Assembly (NCBI RefSeq): GCF_900091855.1
Contig: NZ_FMCH01000273.1
Coordinates: 1-43,123 of the forward strand
Direction: 5' to 3'
Length of the DNA: 43,123 nucleotides
Source of the DNA: Streptomyces sp. DvalAA-14
GTDB taxonomy: Bacteria; Actinomycetota; Actinomycetes; Streptomycetales; Streptomycetaceae
The notes beneath the pieces were generated by a model. That model was not told the origin of the DNA and ran no database searches. It was given only the letters and a program-made list of their open reading frames with translations. Shown here one piece after another: positions 31,519 through 41,546 of this stretch. Both the position numbers and the translations under genes were made by a program. Positions within the stretch are counted from its first letter, which is position 1, and each line of letters opens with the position of its first letter.

Positions 31519-32535
31519 ATGGCGCGCAGACCTGGTCGGAAGGCGCCGCCCTCACCGCTGGAGCAGCGCGACGGGGTGGACCCGGTGTGTCTCCGGCTGC
31601 CGGGTGGTTCCGGCCACGACGGAAAGACCGCCGGGCCCGAGGGCGCCGGGCCGACGACCATACGCGGATACCTGCTGGAGCGTTACGCCGCGGCCATCGG
31701 CCCCGAGCGGGTCGAGGCGATGCTGGCCGCCGGGCGCTTCGTGGGCGAGGGGGGCCGCCCGGTGGACACGATGACGCCGTACGAGGCGGGGAGTCATGTC
31801 TGGTTCCACCGCGACTTCGCACCGGAGTCGCCAGTGCCCTTCGCGATCGAGGTCGTCCACCGCGACGACCGGATCGTGGTCGCCGACAAGCCGCATTTCC
31901 TCGCCACCACCCCGCGCGGGCGGCACATCACGCAGACCGCGGTGGCCAGGCTGCGACGGGACCTGGGCCTGCCGCGTCTTTCCCCGGCGCATCGGCTGGA
32001 CCGGTTGACCGCGGGGCTAGTGTTGTTCGTCGTGCGGCCCGAGGACCGCGGCGCTTACCAGACGCTGTTCCGGGACCGCAGGGTGCGCAAGGAGTACGAA
32101 GCCGTCGCCGCCTACGACCCGGCAGTCGAGCTGCCACGGACTGTCCGCAGCCGGATCGTGAAGGAGCACGGAGTGCTGGCCGCGCAGGAGGTGCCCGGGC
32201 CGGTGAACGCCGAGAGCCGGATCGAGCTGCTGGCCCATCGCGGGGGCCTCGGGCACTATCTGCTGCTGCCCTCGACGGGCCGCACCCACCAGCTGCGGGT
32301 CCATATGAACGCCCTCGGCCTGCCCCTGCTGAACGATCCGCTGTATCCCGAGACCGCACCGGAACTCGCCGAGGACGATCCCGGCCGCTTCGATGGTCCG
32401 CTGCAACTACTGGCTCGAACGGTGGAGTTCTCCGATCCGTGGACGGGACGACCGTTGCGCTTCGAGAGCAGGCGGGAGCTGGCCTCCTGGCGGGACGCCG
32501 AGAAGCATGCGGATGAGCGGGATGACGCGGGATGA
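31519..32535 (+). CDS. RluA-family pseudouridine synthase
   Basis: This enzyme isomerises uridine to pseudouridine in rRNA or tRNA. The catalytic motif HRLDRLTAGLVLF contains the essential Asp. It is followed by RDRRVRKEYEAV and the C-terminal LLPSTGRTHQLRVHMNALGLPLLNDPLY, all RluA-type. The N-terminal extension (first ~55 residues) is Pro/Gly-rich, then YLLERYAAAIGPERVEAMLAAGRFV forms an S4-like or linker segment. ATG 31519 is downstream of AGGAGG. It lies 40 bp behind the permease gene. Target RNA and position are not predictable from sequence. Confidence 0.9.
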   Translation: MARRPGRKAPPSPLEQRDGVDPVCLRLPGGSGHDGKTAGPEGAGPTTIRGYLLERYAAAIGPERVEAMLAAGRFVGEGGRPVDTMTPYEAGSHVWFHRDFAPESPVPFAIEVVHRDDRIVVADKPHFLATTPRGRHITQTAVARLRRDLGLPRLSPAHRLDRLTAGLVLFVVRPEDRGAYQTLFRDRRVRKEYEAVAAYDPAVELPRTVRSRIVKEHGVLAAQEVPGPVNAESRIELLAHRGGLGHYLLLPSTGRTHQLRVHMNALGLPLLNDPLYPETAPELAEDDPGRFDGPLQLLARTVEFSDPWTGRPLRFESRRELASWRDAEKHADERDDAG

Positions 32536-32600
32536 CGCGGCCGCTGGGCGGGAGCCCGACGCGGTGACCGCGGCCTGCGGGGGTACGACGCGGGCGGACT

Positions 32601-33392
32601 TCAGGACATGCTCTCCTCGGGGGTGAGCAGGGCGAAAAAGGCACCCTCGGGGTCCTTGAGCAGCGCCATCCGCCCGACGCCCTCCATGTCGGTGGCGGGC
32701 ATGAGGACGGTGCCGCCGCTCGCGGCCGCCTTGGCGGCGACGGCGTCGCAGTCCGCGACCGCGAAGTACGGCTGCCAGTAGCTGAAGCCGTCCGGAAGCA
32801 TCTCCGTGCCGAGCTGCATGATGCCGCCGTGCGATCCCTCCTGGCCCCCGCCGGAGCGCGAGACGACGACGTAGTTCCCGGCGCCGCCGGGGAGGGGTGT
32901 GTCCTCGTAGTCCCAGTCGAACACGCTGTCGTAGAAGCGCTTGGCCTGCTGGGCGTTGGTGGTGTAAAGCTCGGTCCAGCACAGCCCTCCGCCGCCGACG
33001 CGGTCCAGGCCCTTGTTGGTGCCGGGCTGCCACACGGCGAAGTCCGCCCCGTCCGGATCGGTGTAACCGGCCAGGCGGCCGTGGTCGGCCACGTCCATCG
33101 GCGCGAAGCGGACGGAGCCGCCGGCCTGCTCGACGGCTTCGGTGGTGGCGTCGGCGTCGGCCGTTTCGAAATAGACGATCCACGCGGGCTTGGCGTTGTC
33201 TCCCTGCAGCGGCCCCATGGCGGCGACGGTCTGGCCGGCCAGCTCGAACATGCCGTAGCCGCCCGCCTCGGGGCCCGCGGAACGGAAGTCCCAGTCGAAC
33301 AGGGCCTTGTAGTACGCGGCGGCGGACGCGATGTCGCGGGTGCCCAGATCGATCCAGCTGGGCGCGCCGGGCACGTAGTCGTTGGTGAGCAT
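32601..33392 (-). CDS. Two-domain VOC (glyoxalase/bleomycin-resistance fold) protein
   Basis: A 263-residue protein made of two VOC domains, residues ~8-130 and ~138-258. Each shows the pattern of a beta strand, helix, FYDSVFDWDY-type turn and metal-site positions: domain 1 WIDLGTRDIASAAAYYKALFDWDF, domain 2 WTELYTTNAQQAKRFYDSVFDW. The superfamily includes glyoxalases, extradiol dioxygenases and antibiotic-binding proteins. Streptomycete members of this exact layout (for instance those labelled hydroxylase by similarity) have no settled activity. GGAGGT lies seven bases before ATG 33392. It is convergent with the pseudouridine synthase gene. Confidence 0.9.
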   Translation of the reverse strand: MLTNDYVPGAPSWIDLGTRDIASAAAYYKALFDWDFRSAGPEAGGYGMFELAGQTVAAMGPLQGDNAKPAWIVYFETADADATTEAVEQAGGSVRFAPMDVADHGRLAGYTDPDGADFAVWQPGTNKGLDRVGGGGLCWTELYTTNAQQAKRFYDSVFDWDYEDTPLPGGAGNYVVVSRSGGGQEGSHGGIMQLGTEMLPDGFSYWQPYFAVADCDAVAAKAAASGGTVLMPATDMEGVGRMALLKDPEGAFFALLTPEESMS

Positions 33393-33592
33393 CGTGCTGA
33401 CCTCCGTGGACTGAGGGATATGCCGGATTCGAACGCTGTGTCCTCCCTCACATCAGCATGGCAGCAGGCAGTGACAAGCGCCGTCCGCAGGCAGGTCACG
33501 GGTGACGACCGGCTGCACCGCGTGAGCCGGCGCACACAGGGATGGGCCAAACGGATTCGGGATTGTCAGTGGTGCCGTCTAGGGTTGTTCAC

Positions 33593-33796
33593 ATGTACGG
33601 GGGAAGACTCGATCAGGCGAATACGGCTCTGCGCGCTTATGTGCAGGAGCACGGTGACCGTCCTTGGACGGCCGAAGAGCTCGCGGAGCTGGCGCGGCTG
33701 CGCGCCCGCTGGACGTCCGCGGCGCGCGAGTCCCGGATGCAGATACGCCCGGTGGCCGGCCCGGTCAGCGGTTCCGCGGTGATGACCGCGGCCTGA
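33593..33796 (+). CDS. Small conserved hypothetical protein
   Basis: A 67-residue hydrophilic helical protein: MYGGRLDQANTALRAYVQEH, then RPWTAEELAELARLRARWTSAARE and a short Val/Ser/Gly end. ATG 33593 is nine bases after AGGG. TAGGGT could also be the -10 of a leaderless transcript. Coding composition is strong, and a perfect 7-bp hairpin followed by a short T-run lies downstream. I recall similar small proteins in Streptomyces but no function. It is convergent with panD. Confidence 0.6.
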   Translation: MYGGRLDQANTALRAYVQEHGDRPWTAEELAELARLRARWTSAARESRMQIRPVAGPVSGSAVMTAA

Positions 33797-33872
33797 TCCC
33801 CGGCGGGGCGTATGTCCCGCGGGTCACGCTTCCCGGCCGGCCCTCTTCCGGTGGTCCTCGGGTCAGTCCTCC

Positions 33873-33890
33873 GGTGCCGCTGCCGGCACC
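33873..33890 (+). terminator. Terminator hairpin with short T-run
   Basis: GGTGCCG and CGGCACC pair around CTGC, and TTTT follows about ten bases later. It serves the small plus-strand gene and lies between convergent genes. Confidence 0.55.
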
Positions 33891-33909
33891 TCGGGTGCGC
33901 TTTTCCGCT

Positions 33910-34332
33910 TCAGGCGTGCGCGGCTGCGTGCGGCGGGCGAACGGTGTCCGTACCGGGGGCGGGCTCGGCGGTGTCCTCGCCCAATGCGGTGATCCGGTTG
34001 GCGGCGTCCACATGGACGACGGCCGGGCGCAGGGTGCGGGCCTCCGCGTCCTCCACCTGGGCATAGCTGATCAGGATGACCAGATCGCCGGGATGCACGA
34101 GGTGCGCTGCCGCGCCGTTGATACCGATCACGCCCGAGCCGCGCTCACCCTCGATGACGTACGTCTCCAGGCGGGCGCCGTTGCTGATGTCGACAATGTG
34201 GACCAGTTCGCCCGGCAGCAGGTCGGCGGCGTCCATCAGGTCGCGGTCGACGGTCACGGAGCCCACATAGTGCAGATCCGCCTGGGTCACCGTGGCCCGG
34301 TGGATCTTGGACTTGAACATGGTGCGCAGCAT
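33910..34332 (-). CDS. panD: Aspartate 1-decarboxylase PanD
   Basis: PanD decarboxylates aspartate to beta-alanine for pantothenate and coenzyme A. The proenzyme self-cleaves between Gly24 and Ser25 in [10 protein letters not shown], leaving the pyruvoyl cofactor on Ser25. The N-terminal [16 protein letters not shown] and the core [40 protein letters not shown] are diagnostic. ATG 34332 has AGGAGG eight bases upstream; ATG 34320 is an internal alternative. The C-terminal ~25 residues are a Pro/Thr-rich extension. panB/panC are not adjacent; a FUSC membrane protein gene lies upstream on the same strand. Confidence 0.97.
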   Translation of the reverse strand: MLRTMFKSKIHRATVTQADLHYVGSVTVDRDLMDAADLLPGELVHIVDISNGARLETYVIEGERGSGVIGINGAAAHLVHPGDLVILISYAQVEDAEARTLRPAVVHVDAANRITALGEDTAEPAPGTDTVRPPHAAAHA

Positions 34333-34449
34333 GCCGCCGCCTCCTGGTGATGAGCGGGTCGCGTCCTTGAGGGGGTACGCGCCGACGCATCCAGGGTAGA
34401 GCCGGCGTCGGCGGCTGCGGTCGGGGGGTGCGGGGGAGTGCGGAAGATC

Positions 34450-36432
34450 TCAGCGGTCGGCTGTCCGGCCGCCCACCGGCGTCAGCCGGCGGGCAGGGAG
34501 TCCGGTACGGGGGCGGCGGGGGTCTGTGGCGCGGCGGGCGCGGGCAGCCGGTCGTAGAGCTCGGCGAGGGAGGTGTTGAGCCGGAGGAGGGGGGCGGGGC
34601 CGCGTGCGCGGCAGGCGGGGCGGGAGAGCGCCGGGTCGGTGGCCGAGACGGCGGCGGACCTGACCGATGTTGAGCGCGGTCAGACCGAGTTGGGGGCCGG
34701 CTGTGGCAAGCGCCGCGCCTTCGGTGGCGGCCAGCGCGCGGGCGGCGTGGGCGCAAGCGATCAGGGCGTCGGCCCAGTCGGCGGGGTGCGAGGTACCGGC
34801 GGGGCGTCGGCGGGGCACGGCGCCGGGGCTGGGGACGCGGCGGCTGAGGACGCGGCTGCCGAGGAGGCGGCCGTTGAGGAGGCGCCCTTTGAGGAGGCGG
34901 TGTGCCCGGGCGGGGGCGGAGGCGTCGTTCAGGTCGCCGGCGGCGCGATCGATGCGGCGGGCAAGGCGTCGTACGGCGGCGGGTTCGGGGTCGGCTTCGC
35001 GGACGGCGCCCAAAAGGTCCTGGAGTGCTTGGAGAGCGCGGGCGGCGCGGCCGCGCATGACCGCTTCGGTCCGGAGCGGCAGCACGAAGAAGGCGGCGGC
35101 TATGGCGCAGGCCGAGCCGAGCAGGATGCCTTCCGGACGCTGGACGAGCAGGGCGGTGCCCCGTTCGCCGTTCAGGTTGTAGAGGACAGCGAGCAGGCTG
35201 GTGACGCAGAACGCCCAGATCGCGTAGTTGAGGTCGCGCAGCCAGACGCCGATCAGCAAATAGCAGAAGATGACGGTCACCGCGGCGACCGGGGCGCCGG
35301 CTACCAGGTGGGCGATGAGGGTTCCGGTGAGCGCACCGGTGAAGGCACCGGCGACTCGCAGGCCGCTGCGGTGCACGACGTCGCCGCGGCCGCGTGCGGC
35401 GCTGCACACCACGAACGCGGTGATCACCGTCCACATCCAGTGCTGGGGGAAAAGCAGGTGGCCGATGGCGAAGGCGGCAGCCATGGCCATGGTGAGCTGG
35501 GCGGCCAGCCGGGTCTGGGGCTGCAGGTCGCGCAGGCCGCCGGTTCGGCGGCGAGGGGCGGCTGCCTCGGGGTCCGGGCGTTCGCGCGCCCGTATGCGGC
35601 GGACCACGACGGCCTGCTCGCGGACCGCGGACAGCGCGGTGTCCAAGGCCGCCTCCGCGCGGTGGGTTTCGGCGTCCGACATGCCCGGGGGCCGGTCGGC
35701 TCCGACTTCGGCGTGGAGTACGGCGGTCGCCAGGGCGTCGAGCGGGGCGCGGTCGGCGCCGTCGCGGAGGACGGCGGCATCGAGTCGGTCCTCGATGGTG
35801 AGGGCGGTGCGATGCACGGTGGCGGCGGTCCGGGTGTGCCCGCGATCACCTGCGGGCGCGGCGCGCAGACGGGCTACGGCGAGTGGCAGATCGAGCGCGG
35901 CCGCCGCGGCCTCCCGGGTGGGCCGGGTGGGCAGCAGCGACTGGACGGCGATCACGCAGGCGACCGCGATCAGACCGGCGACGCCGCCCCACAGCGGACC
36001 GGTTGTCCTGGCGGCGCCCGGCGGGATGGGGACGACCAGAACGGAGATCAGCGGAGTCAGGGCGAGCCGGCCGAAGCGGCGCACCTTGCCGCCGAACCGC
36101 ATCAGGTACCGGGAAGCACCGACCGCCGCGACGAAGGCCCCGGCGCCCAGCCAGGTGTGGTGGATCATGAAGCGGCCGGTGAAGGCCGCGAGAATGCCGA
36201 TCGCGGGCACGTAGAACAGCGCGGAGAGTCGATGCGGGAGGCTGGTCGCGTGCAGCGTGCGCGAGACCAGGACGGCGACGACGGTGGCGATGACCACCAT
36301 GCCGCCGGGCAGATCAGCGGATCGGCAGACCGCCCAGGCGGTGAGCAGCGCGGCAAGGGCGGCGATGATCGTACGTATGGCGATGTGCAGCAGCACCCGG
36401 CCGGGATCGAGCAGCCGCAGTCGGATCAGCAT
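34450..36432 (-). CDS. FUSC-family inner-membrane protein, C-terminus apparently frameshifted
   Basis: A FUSC/aromatic-acid-exporter-like protein with two blocks of helices: residues ~15-165 (IAIRTIIAALAALLTAWAV to ACVIAVQSLLPTRP) and ~300-430 (LTMAMAAAFAIGHLLFPQHW, then VTVIFCYLLIGVWLRDLNYA). Cytoplasmic domains follow each block. ATG 36432 has GGA six bases upstream. The frame stays open to 34450, but after about residue 590 its codon use loses third-position G/C and reads Arg/Pro-rich. The next frame instead reads VSATDPALSRP ... LLRLNTSLAELYDRLPAPAA with near-complete third-position G/C, ending at TGA 34484-34482. A single-base change around 34640-34679 therefore probably displaced the end. 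The divergent MarR gene is likely its regulator. Confidence 0.85.
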   Translation of the reverse strand: MLIRLRLLDPGRVLLHIAIRTIIAALAALLTAWAVCRSADLPGGMVVIATVVAVLVSRTLHATSLPHRLSALFYVPAIGILAAFTGRFMIHHTWLGAGAFVAAVGASRYLMRFGGKVRRFGRLALTPLISVLVVPIPPGAARTTGPLWGGVAGLIAVACVIAVQSLLPTRPTREAAAAALDLPLAVARLRAAPAGDRGHTRTAATVHRTALTIEDRLDAAVLRDGADRAPLDALATAVLHAEVGADRPPGMSDAETHRAEAALDTALSAVREQAVVVRRIRARERPDPEAAAPRRRTGGLRDLQPQTRLAAQLTMAMAAAFAIGHLLFPQHWMWTVITAFVVCSAARGRGDVVHRSGLRVAGAFTGALTGTLIAHLVAGAPVAAVTVIFCYLLIGVWLRDLNYAIWAFCVTSLLAVLYNLNGERGTALLVQRPEGILLGSACAIAAAFFVLPLRTEAVMRGRAARALQALQDLLGAVREADPEPAAVRRLARRIDRAAGDLNDASAPARAHRLLKGRLLNGRLLGSRVLSRRVPSPGAVPRRRPAGTSHPADWADALIACAHAARALAATEGAALATAGPQLGLTALNIGQVRRRLGHRPGALPPRLPRTRPRPPPPAQHLPRRALRPAARARRATDPRRPRTGLPARRLTPVGGRTADR

Positions 36433-36685
36433 TCTTGTCCGCCCCCTGTCACCCGTCCGCGTGCTGTCGCGTATCGCATGTCGCGTGCGGCCGTATGCCG
36501 TCGCGTGCGGCGCCGCGCGGCCACGCGCCTCCACCTGCTGCCGAACCGCTGCGGCGCCGCACGCCATCGCGCGCAGAAGATCACCCGTACGACGACGCGA
36601 AAGTCCGATATTACGAAGCCTTGCGTACGACTATCGCATCTTTCGAGGCGAAGATGCCGTCCAATCAGTCACTTCACAGCCATCA

Positions 36686-36701
36686 TACGATGAAGATCGT
36701 A
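36686..36701. promoter_or_regulatory. Palindrome between FUSC and MarR genes
   Basis: TACGAT-GAAG-ATCGTA is a perfect 6-4-6 inverted repeat 15 bases before the MarR start, within the shared divergent region. It is a candidate operator for both genes. Confidence 0.55.
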
Positions 36702-36716
36702 CGCTTTGCTTAGAAA

Positions 36717-37160
36717 ATGGCAGCCATGTTTCCTCCTCCGCCTCTTGACTCCGCCGCCGTTGTCCGCCGCGCGGTGAACCGGCTCAGCCGCCGCATGCGC
36801 GCCGAGCGGCTGCCCGACAGCCTGCCGAACGGCAAGCTCGGCGTCCTCGCCCACCTCTACCGGTCCGGAGCGGGCAGTCCCAGTGCGATCGCGGCCGCCC
36901 TGCACGTGCAACCGCAGTCGCTGACCCGCTCGCTGGCGGCATTGGAAGAGGACGGCCTGGTCACCCGTACCCGGGACGCGGTCGACGGGCGACAGCAGCG
37001 GATCGATCTGACGCCGGACGGCTTCGAGGCGATGGCGCGCGATGTGAACCACCGTGACGCCTGGCTGCGTGCGCGGATGGAATCGGAGCTGAACGAGACC
37101 GAGCGGGAGGTGCTGCGGTTGGCCGCCCGGCTGCTCGACCGGTTGGCGGAGGACGACTGA
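36717..37160 (+). CDS. MarR-family transcriptional regulator (second)
   Basis: A 147-residue winged-helix regulator: N-terminal helix VVRRAVNRLSRRMRAERLPD, HTH LSxLAHLY-like region (LGVLAHLYRSGAGSPSAIAA, then VQPQSLTRSLAALEEDGLV) and wing motif TRDAVDGRQQRIDLTPDG, the MarR DxRxxxxxLT pattern. The start is ATG 36717 or ATG 36726; neither has a clear Shine-Dalgarno. It is transcribed away from the FUSC gene with a palindrome between them, the usual arrangement for a MarR repressor controlling an exporter for phenolic acids. It also lies just before the copper operon, which has its own operators. Confidence 0.9.
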   Translation: MAAMFPPPPLDSAAVVRRAVNRLSRRMRAERLPDSLPNGKLGVLAHLYRSGAGSPSAIAAALHVQPQSLTRSLAALEEDGLVTRTRDAVDGRQQRIDLTPDGFEAMARDVNHRDAWLRARMESELNETEREVLRLAARLLDRLAEDD

Positions 37161-37203
37161 CTCCTGCGCGGGCAGGTCAGACGGTCGTATCAGCAGCTCT
37201 CCA

Positions 37204-37243
37204 TACCCCCAGGGGGTAGTATCGCTCTTACCCCTAGGGGGTA
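37204..37243 (+). promoter_or_regulatory. Two CsoR-type operators before copZ-copA
   Basis: TACCCCC-A-GGGGGTA (37204-37218) and TACCCC-TA-GGGGGTA (37229-37243) are near-perfect palindromes with starts 25 bases apart. They match the G/C-tract pattern bound by the copper sensor CsoR. Two and a half helical turns separate them. csoR itself is not in the window. Confidence 0.85.
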
Positions 37244-37274
37244 TACCGTGGAGGACGTGTAGGAGGGGAAGACA

Positions 37275-37526
37275 GTGAAGAGTCACCTTCGCGCGCATCA
37301 CGAGGAGCACAGCATGAGCGAGACCGTCTACTCGGTGACCGGGATGAGCTGCGGCCACTGCGAGTCGGCCGTCACCAAGGAGGTCACCGGCATTCCCGGG
37401 GTCACCTCCGTGACGGCTGTGGCGAAGACCGGGCTGCTGACCATCGCCTCCGAGCAGCCGCTCGATGTGGAGTCGGTGCGGGCGGCGGTGGACGAAGCGG
37501 GTTACGAGCTCGTCGGCCCCGCCTGA
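37275..37526 (+). CDS. copZ: Copper chaperone CopZ (heavy-metal-associated domain)
   Basis: A single HMA domain that carries Cu(I) to CopA. The metal motif GMSCGHC is followed by [21 protein letters not shown] and the closing [11 protein letters not shown], the complete ferredoxin-like fold. Two starts each have a good ribosome site. GTG 37275 has AGGAGG eight bases upstream and adds a 13-residue lead [13 protein letters not shown] with four histidines. ATG 37314 has GAGGAG six bases upstream and gives the usual ~70-residue CopZ. Two CsoR-type boxes lie directly upstream. copA follows after 130 bp. Confidence 0.93.
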   Translation: MKSHLRAHHEEHSMSETVYSVTGMSCGHCESAVTKEVTGIPGVTSVTAVAKTGLLTIASEQPLDVESVRAAVDEAGYELVGPA

Positions 37527-37656
37527 GACCCGGCCCAGCCGACCCCGGCCAACCACCAGCAGACCGCCGCCCCGCGACCCGCAAGGCTGCGCACCGAGAC
37601 GGACCGCACCCCCGCACACCCGCCCGACGGACCGACCGACCGACCAGGGAGTGGAA

Positions 37657-40082
<2,426 letters not shown>

Positions 40083-40086
<4 letters not shown>

Positions 40087-40252
40087 GGGCTGTCCCGTAA
40101 TCCCCGGCGGGCGCGCGACGACAGCTACGGCACCTCGCTGCGTTGTCGGGCCCGTCCGAATACGACCCGGTATGAGGACGACCCACCGCCTTGCGATGCA
40201 CCGCATCTGACGCCGCACGCTGATCCACCGCGGATTACGGGACAGCCCTTAG
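40083..40252. mobile_element. 170-bp MITE-like element
   Basis: Perfect 21-bp terminal inverted repeats occupy 40083-40103 and 40232-40252 (each beginning CTAAGGGCTGTCCCG from the outside). The interior has no ORF. The ends include a possible TA-type target. I recall similar GGGCTGTCCCGTAA ends in streptomycete insertion sequences and dispersed small repeats. The element supplies the last codon region of copA (its TAA). Confidence 0.7.
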
Positions 40253-40325
40253 GGCCTCGCCGGTCCCGGGGGCGGCTTCTCCCCTCCGGCTGCCCCGCCG
40301 CGACCGGCATGGCACCGTTGGGCCC

Positions 40326-41513
40326 ATGCGTGCTCAGGCGGTGCTGATCGGGGTCGAGGAGCGGCGGGCGCGGGTCCGGGCGCGGCAGTTGGCGAAGGTG
40401 GCGGACGTCGGCGGCGTGGTGGACGGGTTGGTCGCTCTGCACGCGACCGATCCGGCCACCGTGTTCCTGTCGGTCGCCGCGCGGCTGCGCCGGCCGCACG
40501 GCGTCTTCACGGCGGTGGAGGAGGCGCTCTACGGCTCGGGGCCGGCTTCCCCGCCCCGGTTGGTGCGGATGCTGGCGATGCGGCGGACGATGTTCGTGGT
40601 GGGCCGGGAGCGCGCGCCGGAGGTGTTCGCGGCGGCGGGACGGGACATCGCGGTGCGGGAGCGCGGGAAGCTGCTGGCGTATCTCGCGGAGGGCGGTGGC
40701 TGGGACGCCGGGTGGCTGGCCGAGGTCGAGGCCGAGGTCGAGGCCGCGCTGGACCGGCACGGGGACAGCAGCGGCGCCCAACTCTCCAGACTCGTGCCGA
40801 GGTTGCGCGAGCAGGTGGTGGTCGCGCGCGGGAAGCCGTACGAGGCGACGCAGAATGTGGCGAGCCGTGTCATCCGCACCATGGCCGCCGAGTACCGGAT
40901 CGAGCGGCGTCGGCCGGCCGGTTCCTGGACGAGCAGCCAGTTCCGCTGGGCGAGGGCGCAGCCGCTGCCGGACCGGCCCGTGGGGCAGGCGCGGGCGGCG
41001 GTCGTACGGGCCTGGCTGCGCGCGTACGGACCCGCTACGGAGGCCGACGCCAAGTGGTGGACGGGTTGGACGCTCGCCGAGGTCCGCAAGGCCCTGAAGG
41101 CGGTGGACGCCGAACCCGTGCGGCTGGACGAGGCCGCGGGGCAGCCGGGTTGGGTGCTGCCGGGCGACACCGGCCCGACGCAGCCACCGCCGCTCACCGC
41201 TCTGTTGCTGCCCGGGCTCGATCCCACGCCGATGGGCTGGCAGGACCGGGACTGGTTCCTGCCGCGCACGCACCGGGACGCGCTCTTCGACGGGACCGGG
41301 AATGTGGGCCCGACCGTGTGGTGGGGCGGCGAGGTGATCGGCGGCTGGGCGCAGCGGCCCGACGGGGCCGTGGTGTGGCGGCAGTTGACGGATCGGGGTG
41401 CGACGGCGGCGCGGGCGGCCGACACGGCGGCGGCCGAACTGACCGAGCTGCTCGGGGGCGTACGGATCACACCGCGCTTCCGTACGCCCCTGGAGCGGGA
41501 ACTGTCCGCCTGA
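40326..41513 (+). CDS. HTH_42 winged-helix protein, AlkZ/YcaQ DNA-glycosylase-like
   Basis: A 395-residue protein of the HTH_42 (DUF1006) superfamily, which includes AlkZ, a glycosylase unhooking azinomycin-type crosslinks, and YcaQ. Landmarks are GLVALHATDPATVFLSVAARLRR near the N-terminus, RMLAMRRTMFVV, and the C-terminal LLPGLDPTPMGWQDRDWFL then TVWWGGEVIGGWAQRPDGAV. AlkZ relatives place a catalytic Gln-x-Gln/Asp at the position that here reads His39-Ala-Thr-Asp42, so activity may differ. ATG 40326 has only a weak GGG site. It stands alone downstream of the MITE and convergent with the carboxypeptidase gene. A role in DNA-damage resistance is inferred. Confidence 0.8.
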   Translation: MRAQAVLIGVEERRARVRARQLAKVADVGGVVDGLVALHATDPATVFLSVAARLRRPHGVFTAVEEALYGSGPASPPRLVRMLAMRRTMFVVGRERAPEVFAAAGRDIAVRERGKLLAYLAEGGGWDAGWLAEVEAEVEAALDRHGDSSGAQLSRLVPRLREQVVVARGKPYEATQNVASRVIRTMAAEYRIERRRPAGSWTSSQFRWARAQPLPDRPVGQARAAVVRAWLRAYGPATEADAKWWTGWTLAEVRKALKAVDAEPVRLDEAAGQPGWVLPGDTGPTQPPPLTALLLPGLDPTPMGWQDRDWFLPRTHRDALFDGTGNVGPTVWWGGEVIGGWAQRPDGAVVWRQLTDRGATAARAADTAAAELTELLGGVRITPRFRTPLERELSA

Positions 41514-41546
41514 CAACCTGACAACGCGCCTTTCGGCGATCGGCGT

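Noticed and set aside
34573-36693. 706-codon plus-strand ORF opposite the FUSC gene
   Set aside because: Its composition is Gly/Gln/Asp-rich with no motif. It is the antisense shadow of a clear membrane protein with strong codon bias.
37610-37646. GACC tetranucleotide run before copA as a regulatory repeat
   Set aside because: It is a short GC-rich run with no symmetry and no match to a known operator; the CsoR boxes upstream explain control.
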